From: Paenibacillus sp. HB172176
GTDB lineage: Bacteria > Bacillota > Bacilli > Paenibacillales > Paenibacillaceae
NCBI RefSeq assembly: GCF_011947265.1
Contig: NZ_JAATHD010000023.1
Coordinates: 1-64,000, forward strand
Direction: 5' to 3'
Length of the DNA: 64,000 nt
Shown here: piece after piece, positions 33,335-41,951 of the stretch
Layout: each line of letters begins with the position of its first letter
How positions within the stretch are numbered: the first letter of the stretch is position 1
Program-made: the position numbers and the translations under genes
The notes under the pieces: model-generated
Told to the model about the DNA's origin: nothing
Database searches by the model: none
The model's input: only the letters and a program-made list of their open reading frames with translations

Positions 33335-34315
33335 TTATGACGATTTCGACGTTGCTGGTTTTGCTTCCTCCGGCGACTTCACCCGTACATTCGGAAGCAG
33401 CTTATTCATATTAACGGTTCGGTTCAGCTTCCAGGTGGAAGGATTGCGATAGTCATACTGCTCAAGATACGCAATAACCTCTTTCGTAAGCGCCGTAGGC
33501 GTCGAAGCTCCCGATGTGACCGCAACGCGGTCAATACCTTGGAGCCACGCTTGCTTGATCTCCGTTACATCCGCTACGCGATAAGCCGTTACCCCCGCAA
33601 TCTCCTCGGAAACCTGCGCTAGCCGATTCGAATTATTGCTGCGCGGATCGCCTACCACGATGCATAGCTGCGCGGTGCCAGCTTGCTCCGCCACAGCCTC
33701 TTGACGCACCTGGGTTGCAAGACAGATTTCGTTATGCACCTCAGCGTTCGGATATTTCTCTTGGAGCTTCTGAATAATGTGGCGAATATCCCATTGCGAC
33801 ATCGTTGTTTGATTCGTGATAATAATGCGTTCATCCCCAATATCCAAATCAGCAATCTCCGATTCGTGTTCGATCAAGTGCACGAGCTCGGGAGCGACCC
33901 CGATTGCCCCTTCCGGCTCGGGATGCCCCTTCTTCCCGATATAAATAATATGATAGCCTTGCCCTGTTTTTTCCTTAATAAGATCATGAGTCTTTGTGAC
34001 ATCCGGGCATGTCGCGTCGATAACGGACAGCCCTTTCTCACTGGCGCGTCTGCGCACCTCGGGCGACACGCCGTGAGCCGTGAAGATCACCGTTCCCGCT
34101 TCGATCTGCTCCAGAATCTCCAGTCTATTCGCCCCGTCCAGCGTTATGACGCCTTCCTTCTCGAACGCTTCCGTCACATGCGCGTTATGCACAATCATGC
34201 CCAGAATATAAATGGGTCTTGGCAGCTCCAGATTTTTGGCGGTTTGGAGCGCCAGTACCATCGCATCGACAACGCCGTAGCAATACCCTCTTGGCGATAT
34301 TTTCACAATTTGCAA
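33335..34315 (-). CDS. ispH: 4-hydroxy-3-methylbut-2-enyl diphosphate reductase
   Basis: Last step of the MEP isoprenoid pathway (LytB): reduces HMBPP to IPP and DMAPP with a [4Fe-4S] cluster. 326 residues from TTG 34315. Cluster ligands Cys12 (PRGYCYG), Cys103 (DATCPDV) and Cys198 (NEICLATQ) are present, with His43 and His81. The TTG start has AGGTG 6 nt upstream and reproduces the B. subtilis N-terminus (MxxxKISPRGYCYG). A GTG three codons earlier is the alternative. It lies 29 nt after the histidine kinase gene and is probably co-transcribed with it. Confidence 0.95.
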   Translation of the reverse strand: MQIVKISPRGYCYGVVDAMVLALQTAKNLELPRPIYILGMIVHNAHVTEAFEKEGVITLDGANRLEILEQIEAGTVIFTAHGVSPEVRRRASEKGLSVIDATCPDVTKTHDLIKEKTGQGYHIIYIGKKGHPEPEGAIGVAPELVHLIEHESEIADLDIGDERIIITNQTTMSQWDIRHIIQKLQEKYPNAEVHNEICLATQVRQEAVAEQAGTAQLCIVVGDPRSNNSNRLAQVSEEIAGVTAYRVADVTEIKQAWLQGIDRVAVTSGASTPTALTKEVIAYLEQYDYRNPSTWKLNRTVNMNKLLPNVRVKSPEEAKPATSKSS

Positions 34316-34344
34316 TTGCTGCACCTGCTTTCTGACGAACCCGC

Positions 34345-35865
34345 TTAGATCTCCTCGCGATTCGTTTCTTCCATTATAGACGAATCCTCACGCTGGGAAA
34401 AGTCTATGGGAAGCCAAATCGTGAACGTAGAGCCCTCATTCTCGCGCGTCGTAACCTCGACAGAGCCGTTATGTTCATCGAGAATCCATTTGGCTATCGA
34501 CAGACCCAGCCCCGTGCCAACCGTAACGCCGCGGGACTCATCGGCGCGATAGAAGCGATCGAAGATGTGCGGAATTTCATCGGGATTCATGCCGATCCCG
34601 GTATCCTGAATGCGCCACCCGATGTAATCATCCCTTCGCACCGCGCTAATCTCTACATAACCGTCCGGCGTGTATTTGAACGCGTTCTCGATGAAGATGA
34701 AGAGAAGCTGCTGCAAGTAGTCTTGATTGCCGAAAGCCCAAATATTGCGAAGCGCGGTCAAATCGCCCACCTTCCATTCCGCCGTTCTAGGAAGCAACTG
34801 CGCTCTTCGAATAACGGTCTGGGTGAGCGGCAACAGCTCTTGCTGCGTCATCTCCATCGTATAGCCGGCATCGGCCCTCGCCAATGCCAGCAGGTCGCCG
34901 ACCAACGTGCTCATTCGCTTCGCTTCGGCGGAAATATCCGACATCGCTTCATTCGACATCGTCCAATGATCCGAGCTAAGCTGAAGCTCTCCGGCATGCG
35001 GAGCGTCTCTTCCTTCCTCGCTAGCCTTGCTCCACATTTTCTCCAGCAGATCGATATTGCCCCGTATCGTCGTTAGCGGGGTTCGAAGCTCATGCGAGGC
35101 GTCGGAGACGAATCTGCGCTGCGCCTTGAATGCTTCATCGAGCTCATTGTACGCTGTCTCTAGTCTCGAGAGCATGCTGTTGAGTGTATTAACCAGCATG
35201 CCAATCTCATCATTCGTGCGTTCAATCGGAATCCGAAGCCTTAAATCCGAGCCTTTCTCAATCAGCCTTGTCGATTGAATTACCCTGCCGATTGGGCGAA
35301 GCGCCTGCCTTGCAATAAACATCCCCACAGTAAAAGCAATTAGTACAACAACAATGGAGAAGAAGATCAATGTTGTTCGAAGACCGGACAAATACTTGTC
35401 CTCGTTGTATGTTAAGGTGCCTACCTGTAAAAGCCCTACCAACTGTCCTTTATAAGGAATGGCATATTGATAGGTCATCATATTATACTTCTTACTGTTG
35501 ATCTCAAGCTGAACCGTTTTAAACTCGGTTTGAGGTTTTGTTTCCGCATCTGGATATGGGATGAGTAAACTCTGCTGTCTTAAATTTGATGTCTGTAAGA
35601 TTAAGCCTTCCTTGTAATTAATAAGCTGAACGTACATATCTTTGCCGTCAATCTGTGACTGGGACTGACGATCCAAATTAATATCGAACGAATTCGGAAA
35701 GTTCGTGAGGACTATGCCTAAATTATCTGTTTGCTCCTTTAATTGATTTCTCACATCATTATAAGTATTCCAGTTGATGAACAGATAGATGCTTACCCCA
35801 AACACAAGCAGCGTCGCCGCGAGCAGACCCGAATACCATAATGTCAGACGAAGCCGAATGGTCAT
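34345..35865 (-). CDS. Sensor histidine kinase with HAMP domain
   Basis: 506 residues. TM1 at ~9-30, an extracellular sensor of ~130 residues, TM2 at ~165-185, HAMP, HisKA (SDASHELRTPLTTIRGN) with a longish linker, and HATPase_c (DTGIGM, GTGLGLSIAKWI). It follows the response regulator by 6 nt. The downstream position relative to an HtrA gene resembles the CssS/HtrB arrangement of secretion stress in Bacillus. The specific signal is not readable. Confidence 0.9.
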   Translation of the reverse strand: MTIRLRLTLWYSGLLAATLLVFGVSIYLFINWNTYNDVRNQLKEQTDNLGIVLTNFPNSFDINLDRQSQSQIDGKDMYVQLINYKEGLILQTSNLRQQSLLIPYPDAETKPQTEFKTVQLEINSKKYNMMTYQYAIPYKGQLVGLLQVGTLTYNEDKYLSGLRTTLIFFSIVVVLIAFTVGMFIARQALRPIGRVIQSTRLIEKGSDLRLRIPIERTNDEIGMLVNTLNSMLSRLETAYNELDEAFKAQRRFVSDASHELRTPLTTIRGNIDLLEKMWSKASEEGRDAPHAGELQLSSDHWTMSNEAMSDISAEAKRMSTLVGDLLALARADAGYTMEMTQQELLPLTQTVIRRAQLLPRTAEWKVGDLTALRNIWAFGNQDYLQQLLFIFIENAFKYTPDGYVEISAVRRDDYIGWRIQDTGIGMNPDEIPHIFDRFYRADESRGVTVGTGLGLSIAKWILDEHNGSVEVTTRENEGSTFTIWLPIDFSQREDSSIMEETNREEI

Positions 35866-35871
35866 GATGAA

Positions 35872-36564
35872 TTAACCCGCCTCTCCTCTAAGCACATAGC
35901 CCGTTCCTCGGACCGTCTGAATGAGCCGCTTGCCGCCGCCGTCCTCGACCTTCTGCCTGAGCATGGCGATATAGACTTCAAGCACATTGGATTCTCCGCT
36001 AAAGTCGTAGCCCCAGATCTTCTCCATAATCGCATCTCGAGTCAAAACTCTGCGCGGATTCTGCATGAAGAGCAAGAGCAGATCGTATTCCTTCGAAGTC
36101 AGATCGATTCGGCGGTCACCGCGGATCGCTTCTCTTGCATCCATGTCGAGAACGAGATCCTCGAACTGCAGCTGGCTGTTCGATTCTTCAAGCTTGTCGC
36201 TCTTGCGACGAAGCAGCGCGCGGGCTCTCGCCAGCAATTCCTCCAGCGCGAACGGCTTCACCACATAATCGTCGGCTCCGAGATCAAGCCCCTTCACCCG
36301 GTCGATAACCTCATCCTTGGCCGTCAGCATCAGAATCGGCACGGTGCTGCCGCTCTCCCTTACTCTGCGGCATACCTCCCAGCCGTCAATCTGCGGCATC
36401 ATTACATCGAGGATGAGCAGATCAGGCTCTTTCGTCAGCAGTGTTTTCAAACCTTCCGCTCCGTTGGATGCCGTGGTTACTTCATAGCCTTCGAAGGCCA
36501 AGCTGCGGCGAAGCATCGATATAATTTTCTCATCATCATCTACAACAACAATATGCGATCTCAT
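35872..36564 (-). CDS. OmpR-family response regulator
   Basis: 230 residues. REC domain with DDDEK, Asp53 (LILDVMMPQIDG), Thr in MLTA, Lys in VVKPFAL, then a winged helix (DLTSKEYDLLLLF, GESNVLEVYIAMLRQK). ATG 36564 follows GGGGGAGC; the longer frame starts inside the htrA terminator and is rejected. Pairs with the kinase 6 nt downstream. Similar to CssR/MprA-type regulators of HtrA proteases; inference from neighbours only. Confidence 0.92.
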   Translation of the reverse strand: MRSHIVVVDDDEKIISMLRRSLAFEGYEVTTASNGAEGLKTLLTKEPDLLILDVMMPQIDGWEVCRRVRESGSTVPILMLTAKDEVIDRVKGLDLGADDYVVKPFALEELLARARALLRRKSDKLEESNSQLQFEDLVLDMDAREAIRGDRRIDLTSKEYDLLLLFMQNPRRVLTRDAIMEKIWGYDFSGESNVLEVYIAMLRQKVEDGGGKRLIQTVRGTGYVLRGEAG

Positions 36565-36590
36565 TTTTTTGCTCCCCCTTATCTTGCGGC

Positions 36591-36623
36591 AAAAAAGCGC
36601 AGAGCAGCATGCCCTGCGCTTTC
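36591..36623 (-). terminator. htrA terminator
   Basis: AGCGCAG (36596-36602) pairs with CTGCGCT (36614-36620), with TTTTTT on the minus strand. It separates htrA from the regulator genes, though some read-through is plausible. Confidence 0.75.
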
Positions 36624-36636
36624 CCACGCTTCTCGT

Positions 36637-38244
36637 CTATTCCGTAATGCCAAATGTGTTCTTATCTCCGATCTCGACTTCAATATTCATCTTCTGGCCG
36701 TTGCGATAAATATTAAGCTCTACCTTGTCGCCTACCTTATGCTCCTGAATCGCGGCAATCAAAGCATCGGTCGTTTTCATCTCTTTGCCGTCGATGCCTG
36801 TAATAACATCATATTGCTTCAGATCAGCCAGATAAGCCGGCGAATTATAGTAGACGCCCTTCACAAGCGAACCATCCGCGCTGTCAAGACCAAGCTGCTT
36901 CGCGTAATCCTCCGTCATGGCGTACAGTTCCGCGCCGATGAACGGCGCCGGCTCTTTCGGAATTTCCGTATTGTTCGTCAAGCTGTCGAGCACTTCATTG
37001 ATCGTGCTGGTCGGAATCGCAAATCCGATGCCTTGCGCTTGCGAGCTTACCGCCGTATTAATGCCCACAACCTCGCCGTTCACATTCAAGAGCGGACCGC
37101 CGGAGTTGCCCGGGTTGATGGAAGCATCCGTTTGCAGCAAATGCTTGTATTGACGCTCGCCGTCCGAATCCTGAATATCAATCGGACGCTCTTTTGCACT
37201 TAGCACGCCGGCTGTGATCGTATGGTCAAAGCCGTATGGATTGCCGATGGCTACAACCCAATCCCCGATATTAATATCATCCGAGGAGCCAAGCGGCAAG
37301 GTCGGGAATGCTTGATCGCCTTCCACCTTCAGGACAGCCAAGTCAAGGTCATAGCTCGATCCGAGCAGCTTCGCAACGATTGGCTCGTCATAGCCTTGCA
37401 CGACAACTTTGATCTGATCCGCATTGGCGATAACATGTTGGTTCGTTAGAATATAACCATCTGATTTGTAGAAAAAGCCGGATCCGATGCCAAGCTCCTG
37501 CATCTGGCTGTCGTCGCCGTTATTTGGCTGTTGCTGCTGTCCGGTTCCAGGATAATTATCGCCGAAGAACTGGCGGAAGAACGGATCATCCAGAATGCTG
37601 CCGGAATTTTGTCTGGATTGCGCGTTCACGTATGTTTCGATCTTCACAACTGCCGGACTCGATTTCTCGAACAAATCCGCCAGATTATCCGGCCTGTCCG
37701 CCACCAGCGCGTTCGTCGAGCTGTTCGCGCCGGAGGCGGTCGATGCGGAAACGCTTCCGCCGTCGTTTTTGGTTTGCGTTGCGACTGAATCCCCATGCGT
37801 GAACCAATTTTGATAATCTGCCGTATACATCAAGCCTCCGACTACCAGAACCCCAACCAGGAAGGATAGGAACATGGCTCGGAAAGAGGTTCTGCGTTGC
37901 TCGCGCACCTTGAAATTCGGCTTTGACACCGCTTGCGCGCTTGCGTAATTTCTTGGTTCGGACGAAGCTGCCTCTATCGATGGCGCCGGCACCGCAGAAG
38001 GATAGCCGCTGTCATAAGAAGATTGCGAGCCAGACTGGGACGCAACCGTTTGGTTAGGCTGCTGGGACATTGGTCCGTAAGAATAATAATAAGAAGGTTT
38101 CGCGTGCTGCTCCTGTTGATTCTGCCGAGCTTCCTCTACCCCGTCGGAACGTCTCTCTTCCTCAGAGCGATCCCCCTCTTGCGAACGATTCGAGCCCTCC
38201 GAAGAGAAAAATTCATCATACCCTTTTTTGTCTTGATCATCCAT
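36637..38244 (-). CDS. HtrA/DegP-like membrane serine protease with PDZ domain
   Basis: 535 residues. A ~115-residue cytoplasmic N-terminus (acidic, then Q/S/Y-rich) precedes one membrane helix at ~124-142. The extracytoplasmic trypsin-like domain has catalytic His270 (TNQHVIAN), Asp301 (YDLDLAVLK) and Ser381 (NPGNSGGPL), and one PDZ domain lies at ~430-525. It degrades or refolds misfolded exported proteins at the outer membrane face. The long disordered cytoplasmic extension is a Firmicute HtrA feature. GGAGGAG precedes ATG 38244. The regulator pair sits just downstream on the same strand. Confidence 0.95.
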   Translation of the reverse strand: MDDQDKKGYDEFFSSEGSNRSQEGDRSEEERRSDGVEEARQNQQEQHAKPSYYYSYGPMSQQPNQTVASQSGSQSSYDSGYPSAVPAPSIEAASSEPRNYASAQAVSKPNFKVREQRRTSFRAMFLSFLVGVLVVGGLMYTADYQNWFTHGDSVATQTKNDGGSVSASTASGANSSTNALVADRPDNLADLFEKSSPAVVKIETYVNAQSRQNSGSILDDPFFRQFFGDNYPGTGQQQQPNNGDDSQMQELGIGSGFFYKSDGYILTNQHVIANADQIKVVVQGYDEPIVAKLLGSSYDLDLAVLKVEGDQAFPTLPLGSSDDINIGDWVVAIGNPYGFDHTITAGVLSAKERPIDIQDSDGERQYKHLLQTDASINPGNSGGPLLNVNGEVVGINTAVSSQAQGIGFAIPTSTINEVLDSLTNNTEIPKEPAPFIGAELYAMTEDYAKQLGLDSADGSLVKGVYYNSPAYLADLKQYDVITGIDGKEMKTTDALIAAIQEHKVGDKVELNIYRNGQKMNIEVEIGDKNTFGITE

Positions 38245-38353
38245 TTGCGTTCTCCTCCGTTCGTCATGCTATATTAGAAATTCATCATTTATTGATTAGT
38301 TCTATCATGCACATTCTACCTTAAAACAAACTTAAAAGGAATTTAATCTAACA

Positions 38354-38386
38354 TAAAAAACTCCTCGAATGTCTATTCGGGGAGTG
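38354..38386 (-). terminator. Terminator of the YugN-like gene
   Basis: ACTCCTCGAAT pairs with ATTCGGGGAGT (one G-T pair) around GTCT. TTTTTT follows on the minus strand. Confidence 0.8.
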
Positions 38387-38466
38387 AAATACAGCGTTAT
38401 GCAAGGTGAAACGGCTACGCGTACTTTGGCGGGGCGCTTTTCATTCCCGCAGCATTTCCAAGTCGA

Positions 38467-38877
38467 TTATCCTCTGATTAGAAACTCTACTTCCCGCATC
38501 AGCGCTTGGCCTCTCTCTATCCATTCGGGCGAGATGTCCGCATCGGGGTCAACAGGAGCCTGAAATTGGTCGAACATCGCGCCAAGCACGCGCACGGAGC
38601 CTTCAGGATCTGTCCCTTCATTGTAGAGATGTCTAAGGAGATAGGGAGTGCCGAGTCGAATGACCGCTTCATTATTATGCTCGGAATCAATCTCCCCGCT
38701 GGACGCTTCGAACGGAATGCGGAGCCAGACTTTATGCTCCTGATCCAGCGCATGATCGAAGGAGCCGGACTTATAATCCCAATTGCCTCCCAGAGTAAAT
38801 TGCTTCAGCTCGAGCAAATCGCGAGCCTCGGTGAACAGTATCTCGCTTCCTGCGACAGACGAAGAAATTGAAATCAT
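38467..38877 (-). CDS. YugN-like family protein
   Basis: 136 residues, cytoplasmic. The pattern LGGNWDYKSGSFDHALD followed by KVWLRIPFEA is that of the YugN-like family, whose function is not known. GGAGGTATTTATTT precedes the ATG. A 14-bp dyad, TATCCTGAAGGATA, lies just upstream (38900-38913). It follows liaR on the same strand with a 93-nt gap, so it may be a separate unit. Confidence 0.75.
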   Translation of the reverse strand: MISISSSVAGSEILFTEARDLLELKQFTLGGNWDYKSGSFDHALDQEHKVWLRIPFEASSGEIDSEHNNEAVIRLGTPYLLRHLYNEGTDPEGSVRVLGAMFDQFQAPVDPDADISPEWIERGQALMREVEFLIRG

Positions 38878-38899
38878 AAATAAATACCTCCATCCCTAT

Positions 38900-38913
38900 T
38901 ATCCTGAAGGATA
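38900..38913. promoter_or_regulatory. 14-bp dyad before the YugN-like gene
   Basis: TATCCT-GA-AGGATA, overlapping the 5' untranslated region between liaR and the YugN-like gene. It may be an operator or an RNA hairpin at the ribosome site. Confidence 0.35.
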
Positions 38914-38970
38914 GTATGTCCCTATGAAGGCATCCTTATGTGCTCTTGGCATTTCCCCCCACAATTGCTC

Positions 38971-39633
38971 TTACGCGCGGTTTGCCCAGCCCTTGCGATG
39001 AGCGAGCACCGCAAGCTGTGTCCGGTCTTCCAGCTCGCATTTCATCAATAGGTTGCTGACATGCGTTTTCACCGTTTTCACGCTAATATGCAGCTCTTCC
39101 GCTATCTCCTTGTTCGATTGTCCGTCTGCGATAAGAAGCAGCACCTCTTTCTCGCGTTCGGTCAAATCCTCGTCTCCGGCTTGCGCCGTTCTCTGTCTAA
39201 GCCCTCTCGTCAACGCTTGAGACACATCCGCCGTCATGACCGGCATTCCTTTGAACGCGCCTTGAATCGCATAGATTAACTCTTCGGCAGATACGGTCTT
39301 CAGAACATAGCTGACAGCACCGGCTTCAATAGCCGCATATACCTTGTCATCCTCAAGGAAGCTCGTCAACATCACGATTTTGACAGCCGGAAATTTGGCC
39401 ATCACCGCTTTGGTCGTCTCCACGCCATCCATTTCCGGCATCATCAGATCCATGAGAATGACATGAGGGCGTTCTTCCTCGGAGCTTTCTTCCAATACTC
39501 TAAGCGCTTCAGCGCCGTTGCCGGCTTCCGCCGTTATGGCAAGCTTCGGCTCCAGCATCAGATAGGTTCGCAAACCGATTCTTACCATATCATGGTCATC
39601 TACGATCATTACTTTAATCTGCTCAACGTTCAT
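38971..39633 (-). CDS. liaR: LiaR-like response regulator (NarL/LuxR family)
   Basis: 220 residues. REC domain with Asp62 (ILMDLMMPEMDG) and Lys in YVLKTVSA, then a LuxR-type HTH (LTEREKEVLLLIADGQSNKE). Its start overlaps the stop of liaS by ATGA, so the two are coupled. In Bacillus, LiaR answers lipid II-cycle antibiotics and membrane damage. Assigned from the liaF-liaS-liaR order. No liaIH target operon is in the window. Confidence 0.88.
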   Translation of the reverse strand: MNVEQIKVMIVDDHDMVRIGLRTYLMLEPKLAITAEAGNGAEALRVLEESSEEERPHVILMDLMMPEMDGVETTKAVMAKFPAVKIVMLTSFLEDDKVYAAIEAGAVSYVLKTVSAEELIYAIQGAFKGMPVMTADVSQALTRGLRQRTAQAGDEDLTEREKEVLLLIADGQSNKEIAEELHISVKTVKTHVSNLLMKCELEDRTQLAVLAHRKGWANRA

Positions 39634-40664
39634 GTCTCCTGCTCTCCTTTATAAATCTTAGGAATCGTCACTTTCACTCTGGTTCCGCTGCCTACCTTGC
39701 TTACAATATCCGCTCCGCCGCCAAGCTTCTGAGCTCTCTCTTGCATCGTGGACAAGCCGTACGAGCCGGATTTCACTTCATCCGCCTTGAAGCCCGCTCC
39801 GTCGTCAATCAGCATCATAACCAGTTGCCGTTCGTTCTCGGTCAGCGTGAGCGTGCAATTCTGAGCTTTCGCATGCTTCACGACATTCGCCATCGCCTCC
39901 TGGATAATGAGGAACAACTGATGCTCCTTCGCCTCGCTCAATTGATCGCGGAGCCTCCATTCCAGCATACCTTGAATTTGATTCTGCCTGCAGAAATCCG
40001 GAAACCACTTGTCCAGCGCTTCCTGCAGCGTGCGTCCCTCCAGCTCCATCGGCCTTAGCTGCGCGATGAAATTCCTCATCTGCTTCTGCGCCAGATTCGA
40101 CATGTCAATCAATTGATTCATGACGGAGGCCGCCTGCGGCGGATTTGCTTCGCTTAGCTTCGGCAGCGAGGAAGCGCACATATGAATGGCGAACAGCTGC
40201 TGACTTACCGTATCATGCAAATCTCTGGCAAGCCGTTTCCGCTCTTCCAGCACGGCCGCTTCATTAGAGGCGGACTCTATGAGAATCTTCTCTTCTCCCA
40301 TCCGCTGCAGAAGCTTCATCTTCGTTTCCATATCCTGAACAAGCGTGTTGAACTCCTGGTAGATTTCCGAGAAGGAGCTATGTCCCTCTCCATTAATTCT
40401 CATTTCGTAATTGCCGTTCACCACCTGCTTCAATGCCAAATGAAGCGTGTCCAGGCGCCTGCCGATTCGCTGCGCCGCCCAATAGCCGAACGCTCCGCTG
40501 ACCAGAAGCAGCACGATGCCGGACAGCAGCTTCAAATTCGCGGTGCTGAATTGATTGGATAGCGCAACCCACATGAAAGCCGCAAGCAAAGAAGCGGCAA
40601 CGGCGGAGATAACGAATATCCCGACCAGCTCCCACTTCCCGCTGCGCAAGAACCGAACCATCAT
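39630..40664 (-). CDS. liaS: LiaS-like sensor histidine kinase
   Basis: 344 residues. Two closely spaced N-terminal membrane helices with almost no outside loop (intramembrane-sensing), HAMP at ~65-115, HisKA_3 with phospho-acceptor His in LARDLHDTVSQQLFAI, and HATPase_c (SYGLSTMQERAQKLGG). This is the NarX/LiaS type that pairs with LuxR regulators. LiaF is its inhibitor and lies directly upstream (7-nt gap). Confidence 0.88.
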   Translation of the reverse strand: MMVRFLRSGKWELVGIFVISAVAASLLAAFMWVALSNQFSTANLKLLSGIVLLLVSGAFGYWAAQRIGRRLDTLHLALKQVVNGNYEMRINGEGHSSFSEIYQEFNTLVQDMETKMKLLQRMGEEKILIESASNEAAVLEERKRLARDLHDTVSQQLFAIHMCASSLPKLSEANPPQAASVMNQLIDMSNLAQKQMRNFIAQLRPMELEGRTLQEALDKWFPDFCRQNQIQGMLEWRLRDQLSEAKEHQLFLIIQEAMANVVKHAKAQNCTLTLTENERQLVMMLIDDGAGFKADEVKSGSYGLSTMQERAQKLGGGADIVSKVGSGTRVKVTIPKIYKGEQET

Positions 40665-40671
40665 GCCTTCC

Positions 40672-41742
40672 TCACCCTACCTTCGTTACGCGCGTATCGC
40701 CGATAAAGGTGCTGACGACAAGCTTGATTTTCTTATCGGCCTCCGAGAACATCGGCGATTTCGTGTTTACGCTCGTGAACAGGCCGCCTTCCTTCTGTCC
40801 AAGCACCTTCACATCGCCGATAAACGCGCTTGATACAACCTGAATGCCGATTTCGTAATCATTCGGAACGTAAACCTTCACGTCCCCGATGAAAGAGGAG
40901 ATGCAGATCTTCGTTTCTCCGTATGGAATTTGTGCTTTGGTAAGATCAAGCACAGTATCCCCAATGAAATGGGAGATGTTGAGCGGCTTCAGCTCCCAAT
41001 AATCATGACCCATATGAATATCGCCGATGAACCCGGAACGGCTCTGCACATTCGCGTCATGATTCCACCACTCCACATGCTCTCTGCCGCCGTGATGACC
41101 CCAAGAGCGATGACCTCTTTCCCGATAAGAATGGCTCGATTCATTCCGCCACTCCCTATGATGTCGGCTATGCCGCTCGCGCCGCTCTCTCGGCTCTTCC
41201 TCATAAGAATAATCAGGTTCCTTGCGCGATTCCTGTTCCTGATACTCATTCGAACTCGAATCCGCGTCAGTATTCGAATCCGCGGTGCGTTTCGTGGGAT
41301 CTGGATGAAGCGGAGGCGCAGGCGGCACTTCCACGTTCGAGTCATAAGGTCTATACGATTTCCACTCGTCAGTTGGAGGCGTTTGATGATAAGACTTGCG
41401 TGTTTGCGGCTTCAGAATCATTCGCAACCCGACGATTATAATAATGAACGGAATCGCATAGGGAACAACATCGCCAATCGTCCAGGTCATCCAACCCAGA
41501 TTATTGCCGAGAAATACGATTCCGACGAACAAGACGATAGCCCCCCACAGGCCCGAACCGTCCCGGAACCGATTCCCGATCAGTTTGGACAAACCAAGCA
41601 AGATGGGAAATACGGGCCAGTAGGTGGAGAACAGCTCGCCAATGCTGATAGTTACGATTCCAAGCTGCCTGAGCAGAAATCCTACTCCCACAGCGATAAT
41701 AACAAGACCAGTGAACAGCCTTCCAGCGAAATTTCCATTCAT
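40672..41742 (-). CDS. liaF: LiaF-like inhibitor of the Lia system
   Basis: 356 residues. Four hydrophobic segments at ~5-105, a strongly charged His/Arg/Glu linker (~150-235) rich in RERHSRHHREW-type stretches, then a C-terminal DUF2154-type beta domain with repeated FIGD motifs (four to five copies, e.g. SFIGDVKVYVPNDYE, STFIGDTRVTKVG). LiaF keeps LiaS silent until cell-envelope stress. ATG 41742 has AAGGAG at 9 nt. The linker is longer than in the ~241-residue B. subtilis LiaF. Confidence 0.88.
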   Translation of the reverse strand: MNGNFAGRLFTGLVIIAVGVGFLLRQLGIVTISIGELFSTYWPVFPILLGLSKLIGNRFRDGSGLWGAIVLFVGIVFLGNNLGWMTWTIGDVVPYAIPFIIIIVGLRMILKPQTRKSYHQTPPTDEWKSYRPYDSNVEVPPAPPLHPDPTKRTADSNTDADSSSNEYQEQESRKEPDYSYEEEPRERRERHSRHHREWRNESSHSYRERGHRSWGHHGGREHVEWWNHDANVQSRSGFIGDIHMGHDYWELKPLNISHFIGDTVLDLTKAQIPYGETKICISSFIGDVKVYVPNDYEIGIQVVSSAFIGDVKVLGQKEGGLFTSVNTKSPMFSEADKKIKLVVSTFIGDTRVTKVG

Positions 41743-41898
41743 TCCGCACAACTCCTTAAGGGAATAACAATTTTGATGCTCTAAGTATAGCGAACTTCCT
41801 CCTTAAGAGACAGGTACGTCCGATTGATCCTGATCTCAGCCTCTGGACGGAGAAGAAATGCTGGACCTCTATTTCCTGACGCTGCGCTGAAAATACGC

Positions 41899-41936
41899 AA
41901 AAAGGGCCGCCGCGGCTAAAGCTTGCTGGCGACCCG
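41899..41936 (-). terminator. Terminator of the chemoreceptor-like gene
   Basis: GGGCCGCC (41904-41911) pairs with GGCGACCC (41928-41935), one G-T pair, with TTTTT on the minus strand. Confidence 0.75.
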
Positions 41937-41951
41937 AAAACAATCTCAAAG

